A DNA stretch of 64,000 nucleotides from Babylonia areolata (Eukaryota; Mollusca; Gastropoda; Neogastropoda; Buccinidae), in the NCBI RefSeq assembly GCF_041734735.1, contig NC_134898.1, positions 43,370,297 through 43,434,296 on the forward strand. Reading direction: 5' to 3'. Within the stretch, counting starts at the first letter, position 1. Each line of letters opens with the position of its first letter. Below are positions 38,769-53,139 of this stretch, piece by piece. Under the pieces are notes generated by a model. That model was not told the DNA's origin. It was given only the letters and a program-made list of their open reading frames with translations, and ran no database searches. Position numbers and translations under genes: made by a program.

Positions 38769-41475
38769 CCTGGAGAGGGAAGAAGAGGAACAAGCACCAT
38801 TCCCTCTATCTCTCTGGGAGTTTCTCTTTCTCTCTCCTGTGGAATTCCTTCTGCTTGTGTGTGTGTGGTGATCAGTGCCTCTCTTTGTTTTCCTTGTGTG
38901 AGAGTCAGGAACCAACACATTGACTGTACCTGTCCAGGGTTTGGACCTGTAGAAGAGAAGGTTTAAAATCACGTGTCATGGGGATCAGGGGAAGATGTTT
39001 CTGTAGAGGTGCATGCTGTGGTGTGTGTGTGTACATCTCTTGTGGTGAAACAGAGAACAGTGTCTTGTTCTAGGGGGTGTTTATTTATTGGTGTGTTAAT
39101 TTCTTTGTTTATTTCATTTATCTACTGTTTTTCTTTCTTTTTTCTTCTTTTTTTTTTTCTTTTTAATCTCTTTTTGCTTGTTTTATGTGTTCAGAACATT
39201 TTTTCAGTGTTTGTTTGAGACTTTGTTGTTTTGTTATTCTGTTTCTGTTGTTTTTATTTATTTATTTTATACTTTCCATGTATTTCTTTTTGTTTTTGTT
39301 TACTGTTTCCACAATTGCTTTTTTATTTGTTTTACAATTTATTACTTTACATTAGAATTATTTTCACAAACATAAACAAGGGTTGGGCTGTGCCTTGGAG
39401 ATTTCAGACAAGAAATGTGAAGTTTACTTCTAGAAGTAAAATTTGAAAATACAGTTTAAAAAAACAAACAAAAAACAGTGGATATATTTTCCTCTGTCCA
39501 CACCCAACCCCGTCCCCCCTCTTTGCTGTCTCTTTGCAGCACACTCTGACAGTTCCCTGGAATTCTGTGGAACCTTGAAGCATGTTTGAAACCAGTGCAA
39601 GATGTTAAGTGTTTGGGGGGTGGGGGAGGGGGGGGGTGGAAGTGGGTGAAGTGTTTGAGGTTTTATGTGTGAAGCTATATTGCTTGGTGAAGCTAGGCAG
39701 CAGCACAGTTTCCATTTCTGTATGTTTAACTTTTTTTTCTCTCCCTTTTTAACCTGTTTGCTGATTATCAGGTTTTCTGGCACATGCTGTATTTATCAAG
39801 TTAAGTTATCTCGTCATGATTGGCACAGGGGGCAGGCTCAGTGATGACGAAGCTAGCTGACATGTATAGACTGTCAGAAACCAGCTTAATGAAGCTTTAC
39901 CTTTGACTCCCTTTTTTCGGTACATTTCTTTTTTTAAATCAAATTATCATGAACGCTGGTTCCGACTGTGGTGGAAAGGTTCCTTTCTGAGTGTTTAGTG
40001 TTCGCGTTTTATGAGAATCAGATTGAGAGATCATCTCACGGTTGTTTTCTTCAGATTTTCACAAGGATTGCAACTGGAAAAAGGTGTTTGAAAATCTTTT
40101 GGATGGTAGAAAAATTGTGTTGACTGACGATGTATCAAAGGATGTACACATTCCTGCTGCTAGTGAAGTGAAAGACTGCACTCGAGGTGGCTGCACGTGT
40201 ACCCCCTTTCTGTGGTCAACATGTCTTATGGATCAAATCGCTATGGACTGGGCAGTCTGTCTGGATACACCAGCGGACTCTCAGGCTCTGGCAGTGGACT
40301 GTACAGCAGCCCTTCCTACTCCACGTACACCCCTTCTTCTTCCCCCTCCCCATACACTCCGTCCTCATCTTCCTACTCCTCCCATGGATCCTCCTACGGC
40401 ATGGGGAGTTCGATGTATGGGACAGGCTCAGGGTCATCGTATGGGTCCAGTGGTTTGTACGGATCCAGTGGGACGTATGGGGGAACAAGCTATGGGTCCA
40501 GTGGACTGGGTTCTGGTGGAGGGACAAGTTCTGGCCTGGGGTCCAGTGGTTATAGCTCTGGGGGAGGCTCAGGGTTCGGGTCTCGCTCCAGTTCTACCAG
40601 TTCCTTACCTACCTCACTGTACTATGCCGGACTGTCCTCGCTAGGGGTGGGTTGACTTTCTTGTCTGTGCCTTTGTCCATGCATGCTCTGTGTGCGCCAC
40701 AGTCTGTGTGTGTGTGTGTTCTTTGTGAGAAGGTGCATTTGTGTGTGGGTGTGCACCCTTGACTTTTTGTGTGTCTGTCTATGCATATCATTTAAGGTGT
40801 TGTTGGGGTTTTTTGGTTTTTTTTTGTTTGTTTTGTTTTGTTTTCCCATATGCATGGATGTTAACCACGTAACCAATAAGACAGTTTATGCTTCAACACA
40901 AAGTTGAATTTAATATAATGAAAAACACATCTAGAAATGTAACAGTCTTCGAAAAACACTTGCAATGATTTTATATAAGTACACACATATGACATGAAAA
41001 ATGACACCTTTTTTTTTTTCTTTAATTGAAGGGGAGACAGAACCCCTTGGGAAATCCTGTGACATAGATGTGTTTGTGAGACATGGACAGAGACTGGGAG
41101 AGAGAGCCAGATTTGCCCCAGTTCTTTACAAGGCACTGATTTGCCTGCCATGTTTATTTGCAGCAGCAGCTGTTGAAAAAGGAGATAAAGTAGGGGTAAT
41201 GTGGACAGGTGTCTTTCCCACTAGTGTGGATGCAGGCAGTGGGGTCTGAGTTCTGACTGGCACCGATGTGCATATTTATGTACAGAATGGTGGTGCCTGG
41301 GTTTCCCTGGGGAGGATGTTATGGTTGTGGAAACAATTGTTGCCTTCTCGTTGGTTTGTGGAGTGGGTTATTCACAGTTTATGTGTATGTGTTTGTGTGT
41401 GTACGTGAGAGAGGTAGAGAGTGTGGTGTGTGTGTGTTGTATGTGTGCACACACACACACACACTCGCACAAACA

Positions 41476-41532
<57 letters not shown>

Positions 41533-42721
41533 GGGTAAAAGATGAGTGTATGGTTTTGTGTGTAAGAGCGAGATTAGGATGGGGGAGAGGGCGTTGAAGA
41601 GGGAGAAGGAAGGGGGCAGAAGTGAAGGCCTGAGCTAAGTAAGGAGAAAGTTATTGAGAGTTTGAGTAACAGCCTGTAAGCACTCTCTCTCCATCTCCCT
41701 CCCTCTCCCTCTCCCTCTCCCTGTGTGTGTGTGTGTGTGTCTCTGTCTCTGCTGTCATGTCAACAGCAGGTTTTCAAAAAATTAGTGAACATGTGTTGGT
41801 AATATTATCTCCCCCAAACAACTACACACACTCTCCCACTTTCTTCACCCTCACTTCTGCCCCGATCCCCAACTTCTCCCTATTTGTATGTGTGTATTAC
41901 CTGTCATGTGAGACCTAGGGTGTGCATGTGTTAGCTAATAGAAATGTGTGGAGGGAGGGGGGTCAGGTAACCCACTCCTGGTCCCACCCTCCCTTATCCA
42001 GCCACCAGGTTATAATTGGTATGGCTCTTTTTTCCCCTTTTATTTTCCTTCTCACACACTGTATCATTGAGGTGTGTGTGCTTGCGTGTGTGTGTGTTTA
42101 AAGCAGGTCAGTGCACTTTATACACAGGTTTTGTGTAACTTCCACTGCAGCAGTTTCACCTACTACCCACCCCCCACACACCCCCTGCCTTGCTTTACAA
42201 CACCGTGGGAACTGTGGAGCCACACCAGCTGTGTGACCCCTGAGCAGAAGAGAAGAGATGCCACAGATCTCTCAACTCATACCCCTTCCTTACTCTCCAC
42301 CCACCCCACACCCCCTCAATCATCACCACCACCACAACCCCACCCATCCTGTTTCTAGAACCTCAGGTGTATTCCCATTTACATCTCTTGTCTTCCTACT
42401 AGGAATTGGGATAAAAATAGCCTCCCCCCAACCCCAAACCCCCTAAACCACTCTCTCCTTCCTCTCTCCCTCTTCTTCCCCCCACTGTCTGCCTGTCTTC
42501 TTCCTGGAGCTGCTGGCATCTTGGTGAGTTGTGACTGGAGGTGTTATGTCAGTGCAGAGCTGTGCAGGCCATAGGCACATGACTGGGACAAGTGGTGGGC
42601 TTGGGGGTCTCAGGGGGTGGGTGGGTGGGTGGGGGTGGCTGTGGTGTTTGTTTGCTTGTGTGTTGGTTTTGGAGCTTGGGAATCATTGCTTGTATTTTTG
42701 ATTGGAGTGTGGCCCTCGTGT

Positions 42722-42761
<40 letters not shown>

Positions 42762-44843
42762 GGCGATAAAGTCTGGGGATTGAAGGGCTGGGCAGTGTTT
42801 TGTTTACTTTTGAAGTTTGGTACACACCACAGCATAACTCACACATATACTTACTTTCACATTCACATGTATGCATCCATGCACACTCACACATGCATGA
42901 GTTCACACACAGACCACACACAACACACACACACACACTGACACACAAGGCAGAAGGAATGGCAGTATTGCCAACCACTGAGATTTTATTTGGAACAACT
43001 CTGATACCACTATTGTTTTTGCCTGGATGACTTGTGATATCAGTATAATTTTGTCCCAGCTTGTATTTTCAGCACTTGCCAAAAAACATTGCCCTCCTTT
43101 AAGCATCTCTTTTCATGTATTGTCATTTGATATTAATTGAAGTGGAAACACTGTAACCAAAATTGTTCACTTACCTTCTTTTCATTGATGATTTAAAATA
43201 TGTACGAAGAAGGCCATTATAAATGTGATGGATATTATTTTAATGAAACCATTTCTCAGTACCACTGATTTGTCCATTCACGCGCGCACACAAGGTCAAA
43301 CGGAATTAAAACCAGCCATCACACATCAATACTCCTCACAAAGAATAGACTGCTCTCAAGCGCCTATGGCTGTGTACCTGTTCTTCTTCCTGCTATGCAG
43401 GCAGGAGAGGGTAGTAAAGCCGTTAAGGTGGGAGACCGGGAGGGGTTGGGGGGGGAGAGGAGAAGAATGAGAGGCAGGCAGGCAGGTATTTTAGACAGAG
43501 TGAGTCATCCTAGAGGGTGCTGCTGGGATAACCTTTGAGTCTTCCACAGTCTGAGAAAGAGGGGGGTTTTTTTTTGTTGTTTTTTTTAAGTATTGTGAAT
43601 GAATGATATATAAATAAACTCTTCTCCAGATTGAACACCAGATCTGGTTGGCTCTCGCTCTGTGTGTGTGTGTGTGTGTCACTGGCCCCCCATCCCTCTT
43701 CTCTGTCTCTTCCTCTGTGTGTTTATGACTTTCTCTGTTCATTACTCCTCCTCCCTCCTCCATGTTTCCCCTTCAATTCCTCTGTTTGCTCCCTTGCATT
43801 CTCCTCCCCTTTTGGTTTCTTTTCTTCTTCCATGTTTAGTGTTCATTTTTTGTTTTGTTGTTGTAGACTTTTGCTTTGTTTTGTTCCCTTTTTTCTTTTG
43901 TTTTCTTTTTTTTAGTATTGTTCTCTTTCTTCTTTGAATTTATCATTCTCTTCGAATCCTCATATATGATACAGTAAATTGTTGTAACACACCTCAAGAA
44001 GGGTGATTATGGAGTAATTTGTGGATAACACTGACAGGCACCAAGGATGCGCTTAATATGCATTCCCAAACACTTGAGTTTTGCTGCTGGTAGAAAATGA
44101 AAAGAAAGAATTATCAGGCATGTGAAGTTGCATTCACAGAAATGAATCTTGGGAGTTAAAGGCTTAATTTCAGCAGGTTGAACAACTAATTTTGGAAACT
44201 TTCTGAATGACCTCTGTTTGGGAACAAGATGAGCTGTAAAGAAGGGTTCTTGTATCTGTAATTCTTCATCTTTCAGCAACAATCAAAACACAAAACCAAA
44301 AAACTCCCTTTTTTTTTTCTTTTTTTTTCCCCCGTGCATTCTTGCTTTCTTTTCTTCTTCCAGTCATGCCCAGTTTGCTGTTTTCTATGTATATGTGTGT
44401 GTGTGAATTCTGTCACCCTGAATCCGGTCTGTGCTAAGCATGTCTCACTCATGCATCAGTCGGTCTGGAGGTTTTATTTAGTTACCTCTTGACCATTGAA
44501 ACTGCTTGAAGCCATTATATCGATAATGGTCACATTTTTACAACCCTTCTTCTCTTTTCCATGCTCCCGTCCTTTCCCTTTCTCCCACCTCCCTCCCTCC
44601 ATCTCTGTCTCCCTCTCTCTCTCTATTTTCTTTCGCCTTGTGTCTTATTGTGACAAAACTGATGACTGAAAACAACACTGAGCGGGCAAGGTGTGTTCAG
44701 TACTGGAGACCAGAGCCATCAAGAAATGGCCTCTTCTGTACATGTCCGCATTTCAGGCCTCAGACCATATAGGAAGGAAGGATATTAGTCTGTAGTGCTC
44801 CCTTTCTCTCTCTCTCAGCAGGAAAGACGTAGTCTGTAGTGTG

Positions 44844-44899
<56 letters not shown>

Positions 44900-44902
44900 T
44901 CC

Positions 44903-44958
<56 letters not shown>

Positions 44959-45094
44959 TAGCAGATAGTAGCATTTTGACCTAGTTTGAAGTCTGGATTT
45001 AAAATGTAAGATGGGCATAATGTAGGATTTCAGGAGAGAAAAGCTTGATCTTTTCTGTATTAACTGTACATGCATATATTGCACACACTGCACA

Positions 45095-45140
<46 letters not shown>

Positions 45141-47012
45141 GAGAGAGAGATGTGTGTGTAACGAATGTTAGGGTTTTGCATAGGTAAGGCCTTTTTTTTT
45201 CTTTCTTTTTTTTAGCACATATTTTGACTCCATGAATTAGAGATGAATGGGCATTTGCATACTCCATGGCCCCTCTCCCTGATCTGCCATCTTTGCCCAT
45301 GACTGGAGGTTTGTGTGTGTGTGTGTGTGTATGGTGGTGGCAGGTATCAGGGTATCTGATGGAGCTGAGTCAGGGGGGAGGGGGTAGGGGAGGCTGGTTG
45401 CATGGACACAGAGGCCTGATTGTGTGGAGAGAGAAGAGTGGCTCACAAAGATGGTCAGGGTTATCTGATTCCTCACTTTGCCCCCACTCCAGGGACACAC
45501 CCTGTACTGTACTGGCATTTTTGCCTTCCCTCTACCTTTGTGGATAGTGCTTTATGTGTGTGTGTGTGTGTGTGCGCGCGCGCGCGCGAGTGTGGAGTGG
45601 ATACAGTGTATAGAAGATAGTACTGATGCATTCTTCTGCGTGCCAGCTGAAATAGTAGCACATGCACTTACACACAAACATACACACACTCACTCGCACA
45701 AACACACACACACACGTGCACACACATGACACATACACTAAGAGATCCTGTTAGACCTCCGTGTGTTCGTTGGTGTGTTGTTGTTTTTTTGCATACATGC
45801 CTGTGCATTAACTGTCTCAGTCAGTAACTTAGACTGAGCAAGCCCTTTGTTGCATGATACTGTTGTTAACTTTTTATTTAAGCACAGTTCTGTTAGTTTT
45901 CATATGGTTTTAGTGTATGTCTGTGTGTGCGTGTTTGAAAGGGGTTTGACTGAACAATCTGTGATAGCTCTGTGTATATGCGTCAGTATGTGTACGTGTG
46001 TTTGTGTGTGTGTACATGTTGTGCAGTTGCATTCAATCAAAACAATTGTAGAGACAGAGTGCAAAACAGTTGTAGAGACGATATAAATTTCGTCCTTAGA
46101 TTTTATGCACCTTTTTTTCATCTGACCTGAGAACTATTCTGCATCTTTCCTTGCGACTTGCTTTTAATTTTTTAAGGAAATGATTTAGGGGTATTGTTTT
46201 CTGTCTTCCTTAGACTTTGAGATAAAGGACTGAACTTTGACCTACCAGTCGAGACCAACAATGAGTCTGACGTAACTTGCATTCTAATTATTCCACAGAC
46301 ATTAGTTTCATGGATTCCTTCACTTGCGTTGTTGCAGAATTCCTCGCGGTTAGGCCGCTACTCCTCGTCAGACGTACCCTCTGATTCCAGCAGCCGGAAC
46401 CGTCCAGTGTCCTACTCTGAGTACTCCAGGTCCACAGGCAGTTTGGAAGACTACAAAAAGGTTTGCTTTCATTAAAGTTTAAAGCTTCCGTAGCCATGAA
46501 TTCATATCCACTGTGTCTAGGGCTCTCTTTCCGCTGTTTCAGCCTCCCCCGAAGTCAGGTACCCATTCACACCTGTGTGGAGTCCGGATAATCGGAGTGA
46601 AACACCTTCCCAAGGGCACAACACCATGCTGAAATGGGGTCTCCATCCCTGATCATTAGTGAACTCTGGATCAGAAGTCCAGTGCCTTACTGATTCTGCC
46701 ATGTCGTCTCCTGCTCACATATGTAACATAAAAAAGATGATTAAAAAAAACATGATAGACCCGTGTCAGTGTCTTAACATATATTGAGCATCTTCACCAG
46801 TGTTTTCATCAGAACGGACAAGAGGGATCAGTCTTTACAGCTGTTCCTGTTTCACTGCATTTCAATGCTTACATATGTGGAGATGGAGCGTAGAGATTGA
46901 AAACAGGGTATGCTATGGATGCAAGTGCTCCTGTCCTCATAAAGCATTTACTTGTGTTGAGACATAGTCATGATCTTGATCATTCACACACACACTCACA
47001 TACTTCACATAC

Positions 47013-47053
<41 letters not shown>

Positions 47054-50000
47054 CCAGCTTTGAGATGTCTTAAATTTAGTTTTGAGATGTCTTAAATTTA
47101 GAACAATGAACTAACAGGATTATCGCAGTTAATTTGCTGACTGTGGAAGTCATTTACTTTTTGGATCTTGATGTAATGTGCATTAGCATGCACAGTTCTA
47201 TAAAAATTGAGCGAGTGTGTGCATGTGTATATGTGGTTGTGTGTGCGGGTGCGTGCGAGTAAGCGTGCACAAGCATGTTTGTTTGAGGAAGTGTTCATGA
47301 AAGACTTTCAACATTGTAATGGGTGAGAAGGCCTTCCACAACAAAACATTTTTGAGTTATCTCCACACACAGTCGGCATGCCTCACAGTGCAGGTCAGTG
47401 TCAGAAGGATGTCCGTGATGACCACAGTCACAGCACTGACATGAACCTTGTGTTACAGGCTCACATTATATCTCTCTTTCTCTCTCTCTCTCTCCCCCCT
47501 CTCCCTCTGTGTTCCTCATTGCTGTGATGGGGTGGTGGTGGTGCAGAAATACGAGGAGGAGAGAGAGGAGAATGGACGTCTGCGGAAGGAGCTGGACCAC
47601 TGCAAGAAAGAACTGCTGGAGGCCAAGTCGGAGCTGGACAAGGTCATGAAGCGCAACGAGTCGCGCAACATTGACTCCAACGACAAACGGGTCAGTCAGT
47701 CAGTACAGTCTATGTCACAATTTTCTGCCAGTCATCGGGATTATCTGTCAGCAGTGGGAGAAATGGCGGTCATGTGATTTTATTGTTAAATGATTGGGCA
47801 CATTGTCGGAGCATTTCTGTTTTGCAGTCACTAACTGTTTGAGAGGGGTGAGGGGGAGGAAGGGTTCAGGGCTTGGAACTAACCCTTAGATCAGCGCAGC
47901 AAAATAAAAGTCATTAATTGAGGCAATTCAAGGATCTGAACTCACCCATGCACTTGCGCACACACACACACACATGCGCACACACACACATATCCCCTCT
48001 TAAGATTAGCAAGTTTCAGAAAATTGAAAAATATAAAAGGGTTGTAAGAAACAGTGACAGTAGCGGTGTCTATCTGGTGTAGATACTTGTAGACCATTTG
48101 TTGACTTGTTGACTGGTGTGGTTTCCAAATTCTTTGCCCTGTGGATATTGGGTTTAGTGGGATGTGTTACAGTAGACCTAGCAGTGTCAGTGGTGTGGGC
48201 TGACAGAGCTGTGGCCAGGTGACACATGTCAGTGGTGTTGGTGTCAGACCTGACCCACGTATCACTTTCACCTGGCACACCTGGCCTTGCTTGGTGGTGG
48301 GTTTTTTCTTCGGTTAAAAAAAACAATAAAACATGTTCAGCAGATGTACTTAAATTCACATGCCTTAAATAATGGATGAAGTGGATTCAGAAAAAAAAGG
48401 GTTTTGGGGGGTTAATTGAAATGATAGGAAGAAATAACAAAAGGGCAATCAGTCCTAAGGACCCATCATATTGCCAGAATTAGATTAACAAAGTTACCGA
48501 AATAACAATGGCAGTTACTGTTTGATTTACTTAGCAGGCCACACATAGCTAGATCCACAGAGAAAGAAATCATCGCACCCAGTGAACTTCTGTGTGTGTG
48601 TGAAATGTCCAGTGTAGTTCAGTTCCTGATTTTCATTTTTGTTGTTGCAGGAAAAGAGGGCTTTGGAACGAAAAGTGTCGGAATACGAGGAGGAATTGAA
48701 AGTAAGTGGTGGATGAAAAACGTTTGTTTTGCTTCATCATTGATCTGCTTATCTGTTACTTTGTGGTAATTGGTGGTTGTTGTTTTTTGGTAACAAGAGA
48801 ATGTTTAGGTGTGTGTATTGTTAGCATACATCTCGCTGTCCCTGTTGAATAGGGTTGGTTGGTTAAGTGACTTTTTTTTGTTGTTTTGGGGGAGGATATT
48901 TGTTGTTGTTTTTGTTTGGGGTTTTTTGTTTGTTTGTTTTTTTGTTGTTGTTGTTGGTTTTTTTGTTGTTGTTGTTGTTGGTTTTTGTTGTTGTTTTTTC
49001 CGTTATTCGTTTAGAAAATATACCAGCATTCTTTATTCTTTATTTGAAGTGTTGCTATTACTATTATATATCAACTTTTGTCAACTTCTTTTGCCTGCAT
49101 ATTGTTTTTTGCATATTGAGGTAAATGAATAATCTTGTTTGCAAGAAGTCCACAAATGCATTTGTTCTGATGCAAAATAGAAAAAGTTATTATGACAAAG
49201 AAATGATTTTCCTTTTCAATGAAAGTGTAAATACTGGAATTCCTGTGAAGTTTTTTGTTTGTTTTGTTTTGATTCTCATGCACTTTGTAGTGTCATTGAT
49301 GTACTCCGTTGCTCTTGTTTGATGTACAAGTGATCTTATGGCGTAGTGTAAAGATTCCATGTTTCATTAACAGTTTTGTGTTCTGAAGGCAGATTAATTA
49401 TCTTCTTCTTTTTTTTAATAATGCTGGGGGAAAATGACTGAACCCCCCTTTATTTTTTTTTTGCAGTTTCTCAGTCCTTAAGATTCCTTGTTTCATTAAC
49501 AGTTTCGTGTTCTGAAGGCAGAATAATTATCCTTTATATATATATATATATATATATATAATGCTGGGGGAAAATCACTGAACCCCCTTTATTTTTTCGC
49601 AGTTTCTTAGTCCTTTTATTTAATTTCTCTTCATCCCTTCCCTCCAGTTAAATGGACCTGAAATGTATTTGCACCATCACATCATTAGGAGACGTGTAGC
49701 TAACCAAGAATGGGAACATGAGTCGTTTGTTGGTGTATACTTACACACGCATACACTTTCTTGCACATGTAAGCATGTTTTAGTCATGGCAAGGGGTGTT
49801 AGAAGTCAAAAGTGTCCAAAGCTGTCTTGTCATTTGATTCAAATGAAGTTGCATTCCTTGCCATGTTCAACAGTTTATGTCGCAGGCTAACGACTGGATA
49901 CACATATGCACACTCACACATGTTCACGCACACATGCCCACACACACACACACTCCAGCACACACACACAAATGACAAGTACACTTACATATCACTGACA

Positions 50001-52012
50001 AGCATGCACACCTTTTAATGAATTTCTTTTCTATTCCCTTCTCCTCCTGACTCCTCCCCCAGTCATTCTTTTTTTCTTTCTTTTTTCACATAATACTTTT
50101 AGGAAAGTTATTTTGTGAAACAGTTTGCAATTGATCTATTTGCTGAACTTACCTGCTTTTTTTTTTTTCTTATCTTTTTTTTTCACATAACCAGAACATG
50201 ACATTGCATTGTCCTTTTTCCAGCAAATGGAGAATGTAAAAGCGGAAAACAAAAAACTAAAAGAAGAGAATAGGGCTCTGACTCGGGTGGTGGCCAAACT
50301 GTCCAGATAGGTAACACTCAGCAGCACCGTGCTTCCTTCCTTCCTCTTCATTTTGCCTTCTGGTTTTTTTGTTTTTTTTTCTTTGTTTTTGTTTTTTTTC
50401 TCCTCCTGCCAAGGGCCCTTGGAGCATGCGCCATGCCCTCTGACCATCCATCTGATTAATCCTCATGTCATAACTGTTGGCGGTGGACAGCGACCCCACC
50501 CCCTCCCCCTTTTGCCTTGCTTTCTGTATGTTCTTAGCGACTTGGCCTGTGGAGTTGGCTAGAGACTGAAACTGACTGTAAGCCGCCCGCCTGTGTTGGG
50601 GGTTTGTTTGTTTTTGTTTGGTTTCTTTTGTGTTTCTTCTCAGAAAAAACAGACAGACATATTAAAAAAAAATTGTTGAAGACAATTGTTTCTTTCTGTT
50701 GAACAAGACGCAGTGTATATGATTTTTAAAAAAAAGAATTATTAGCAAAGAATCATTAGCTGGTAAGAAAAAGGGGAAAATTGACAAATGCTCACGTCTA
50801 ATGTACTGAACTAGACACATTGTGAAGTTCACGCTCAACCGTACGTACACACATGCACCTGTATATGTGCACAACACACACACAAACCATTGGTTATGCC
50901 CTGGTTGATTTTTGTGTAGAACTGGTTCATTCCTGTGTCTGTGTTTATGGTCTTTGTAGGGAGATGTTTGTAGCAATTAGTAGTAGTCTGTTATTTATCA
51001 TGTATCATTAATACCAACACCTGTCTGTCAGTCAGGTAGTGAATTTGTCAGTTGTATTTATCCCCATCCCTTTATCAGTTTTGTTTCTTACCCCCATTTT
51101 TCTTAAAGGCATTTATTTCTTCCAGTCAGATAAGAGTCATTTCTACTTACCTTGCACTTAAACACAGCTCTTGGTGAAGTTACAGATGTTTCCTGGCCTC
51201 TTTAGACTAAAATCTGTGTGTGTTGTAGGATATTAATGTTGTGGTAAATGGCCTAACAAGATTAGGACTCTGGAACTTCACGGTTTTTCTCATACATGAC
51301 TACTTACCTCATCTGAAACCTACCATACATTTGCTGTGTGTCACTTTCCACTTTCTAGTTCTTACTTTGTAGAGTCTTTTTCGTGGTCATCCAATTGTCA
51401 ACAAAAGAAAGAAAGAGAAAAAGACTGCTCAAACAAACAAGTTTACACTGTCTGCCCATCCTGAGGTAAAAAATAATATTTGCCGAGAGAGAGTAAAGGT
51501 GGCAGGCTCCATTTTTCAACTGTCAGGGAGCTGTTGAATTTAACTTTGTTGTTTCTCTGGGTGGTTTTTGCCATCACAGATGTGATCTCTGATTCAGTGT
51601 GCAATCCTGTGCTGTAAGTTGTTCAGAATGAGCAATGCATGTTGAAGAGAACCTAAAACCAACCGGTTGTGTGGAAGAGGGAGATACTTATGTCTTGAAC
51701 TAGTGATTAAACAAGTTATCTCCCATCTTTTCAGGATCAGAGTCAGGTGGATCCTTGTACAAGTTGTCATATCTTTTGGGGGTCATGGACACTTGGATCA
51801 CCGGAATGTAAATGGCAATTGTGGATTTCAGAGCTGAATGAATATGGGGTGTGTACATACTGAAATGTTGAAAGGAAAAGCTGCATGAAAGTTCATTCAG
51901 TTCTCTCTGAGCCATCTGGTGCTTGTCAAGGGGGCACCACATATTTCTGTCGGCTGCACTGAGTTTGAGGGGGTGTCTACAGTGTCAGACCTTGGCTCTC
52001 TTTTTCTCATCC

Positions 52013-52049
<37 letters not shown>

Positions 52050-52091
52050 CTCTCTCTCTGTCTCTCTCTCTGTCCTCTCTCTGTCTCTCTC

Positions 52092-52122
<31 letters not shown>

Positions 52123-53093
52123 CACTGTTCTACATTGACAGGTGTCTTGAGGTCTGCCATGGTTTCTGTTCTCTCCTCACTGGAGATATGTGCTGAGCCT
52201 TGAGACCCTTTGTAGGCATTTGGTCTGGAAAACCCCAAGCTCTCATTTCAGTAGTGGCTGATGTTTTTCAGCATTCTGGTCCACATTTAAAGGTGTTCAG
52301 GACATTGCTGTTGGAGATGTTGATGTTTGTGTGTCCCATTGAGGAGGCTGATCTCCAAATGGGCTTCAGAGTTGTATAAACAATGTGTGTAAAAGATTGT
52401 GGGTGAAATTTGATTTCAGTTTCAACATTTGTGTTTTTCGGTCAGTGTTGTTAAAAGATTGTTGACATGTGGGGGTGGTTAATAAGCGCTTAGAGTTTGG
52501 TCTCTGACTGAGGATAGGCGCTGTATAAGTATCCATATCAGTCAATCAAATAAGCATTCTAAATGATAGCAAGGTTTGATGTTACTGGTGATGAATCATT
52601 TTGTCATGGACAAACTTGACCAAGAGGAGGAGGGGGGGTGGGGGGGGGGACAAAAAAAACCCACCTCTCTTAAGTGTTTCGCAGTTGATCTCAGCAGCTT
52701 TCATCTCTGTTCTGAAGTCAGTAAGAATTACTGTTACTGGTTTTCTTCTTGAATGTGGTAGAATAAAGAAACATATTCCTTTGTTTGTTTTTCTCAAAAT
52801 TAAGATAGGTAATTGTCTCAGTTTTTTGTGTTTTTTTTATCAACTGGTGCTTGTGTGAGTTAGGTTGGGTTTGTTTTTTGTTTTTTTTCAGTCTTTGCTG
52901 AAAATTGTCTTTTTTATGTGTTGGTTTCATGTAGTAAGTAGGCACTTCTTGAAATACAAATACTTGTAGTTAGTGTTTCTTCCATCGTTTTCCATAGCTT
53001 TCCAGTTAAGTATAATAGTGGCAGCAGTCATTTTTTCAGCTCTTTTTATCTTCCACATTCTCTCACTCCCTCTCTCTCCCTCTCTCTCTGTCT

Positions 53094-53139
<46 letters not shown>

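Larger units (their letters stand above)
33283..46337. other. Long intron between E17 and E19 (13 kb), containing E18
   Basis: Repeat-rich. It holds a 42-bp repeat (34659-34826), a degenerate array (35320-36090), many CT/CA/GT microsatellites (37040-37330, 37642-37682, 38409-38432, 38738-38764, 41451-41531, 44842-44954, 45105-45134), a 21-base C run (37588-37608) and poly-T (42724-42758). A CG-alternating run lies at 45577-45588. The alternative first exon E18 and two candidate small exons are listed separately. Confidence 0.75.

Noticed and set aside
40042-40644. 200-codon + open frame overlapping E18
   Set aside because: A shifted reading of E18 that lacks a phase-compatible exit into E19. 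The Ser/Gly/Tyr frame starts at a good ATG and exits in phase. The part before 40200 may be 5' UTR.
41167-41192. Possible 26-bp exon (cagcagctgttgaaaaagg...) after atttgcag
   Set aside because: Breaks the frame between E17/E18 and E19 and has only a weak donor (gtaggg).
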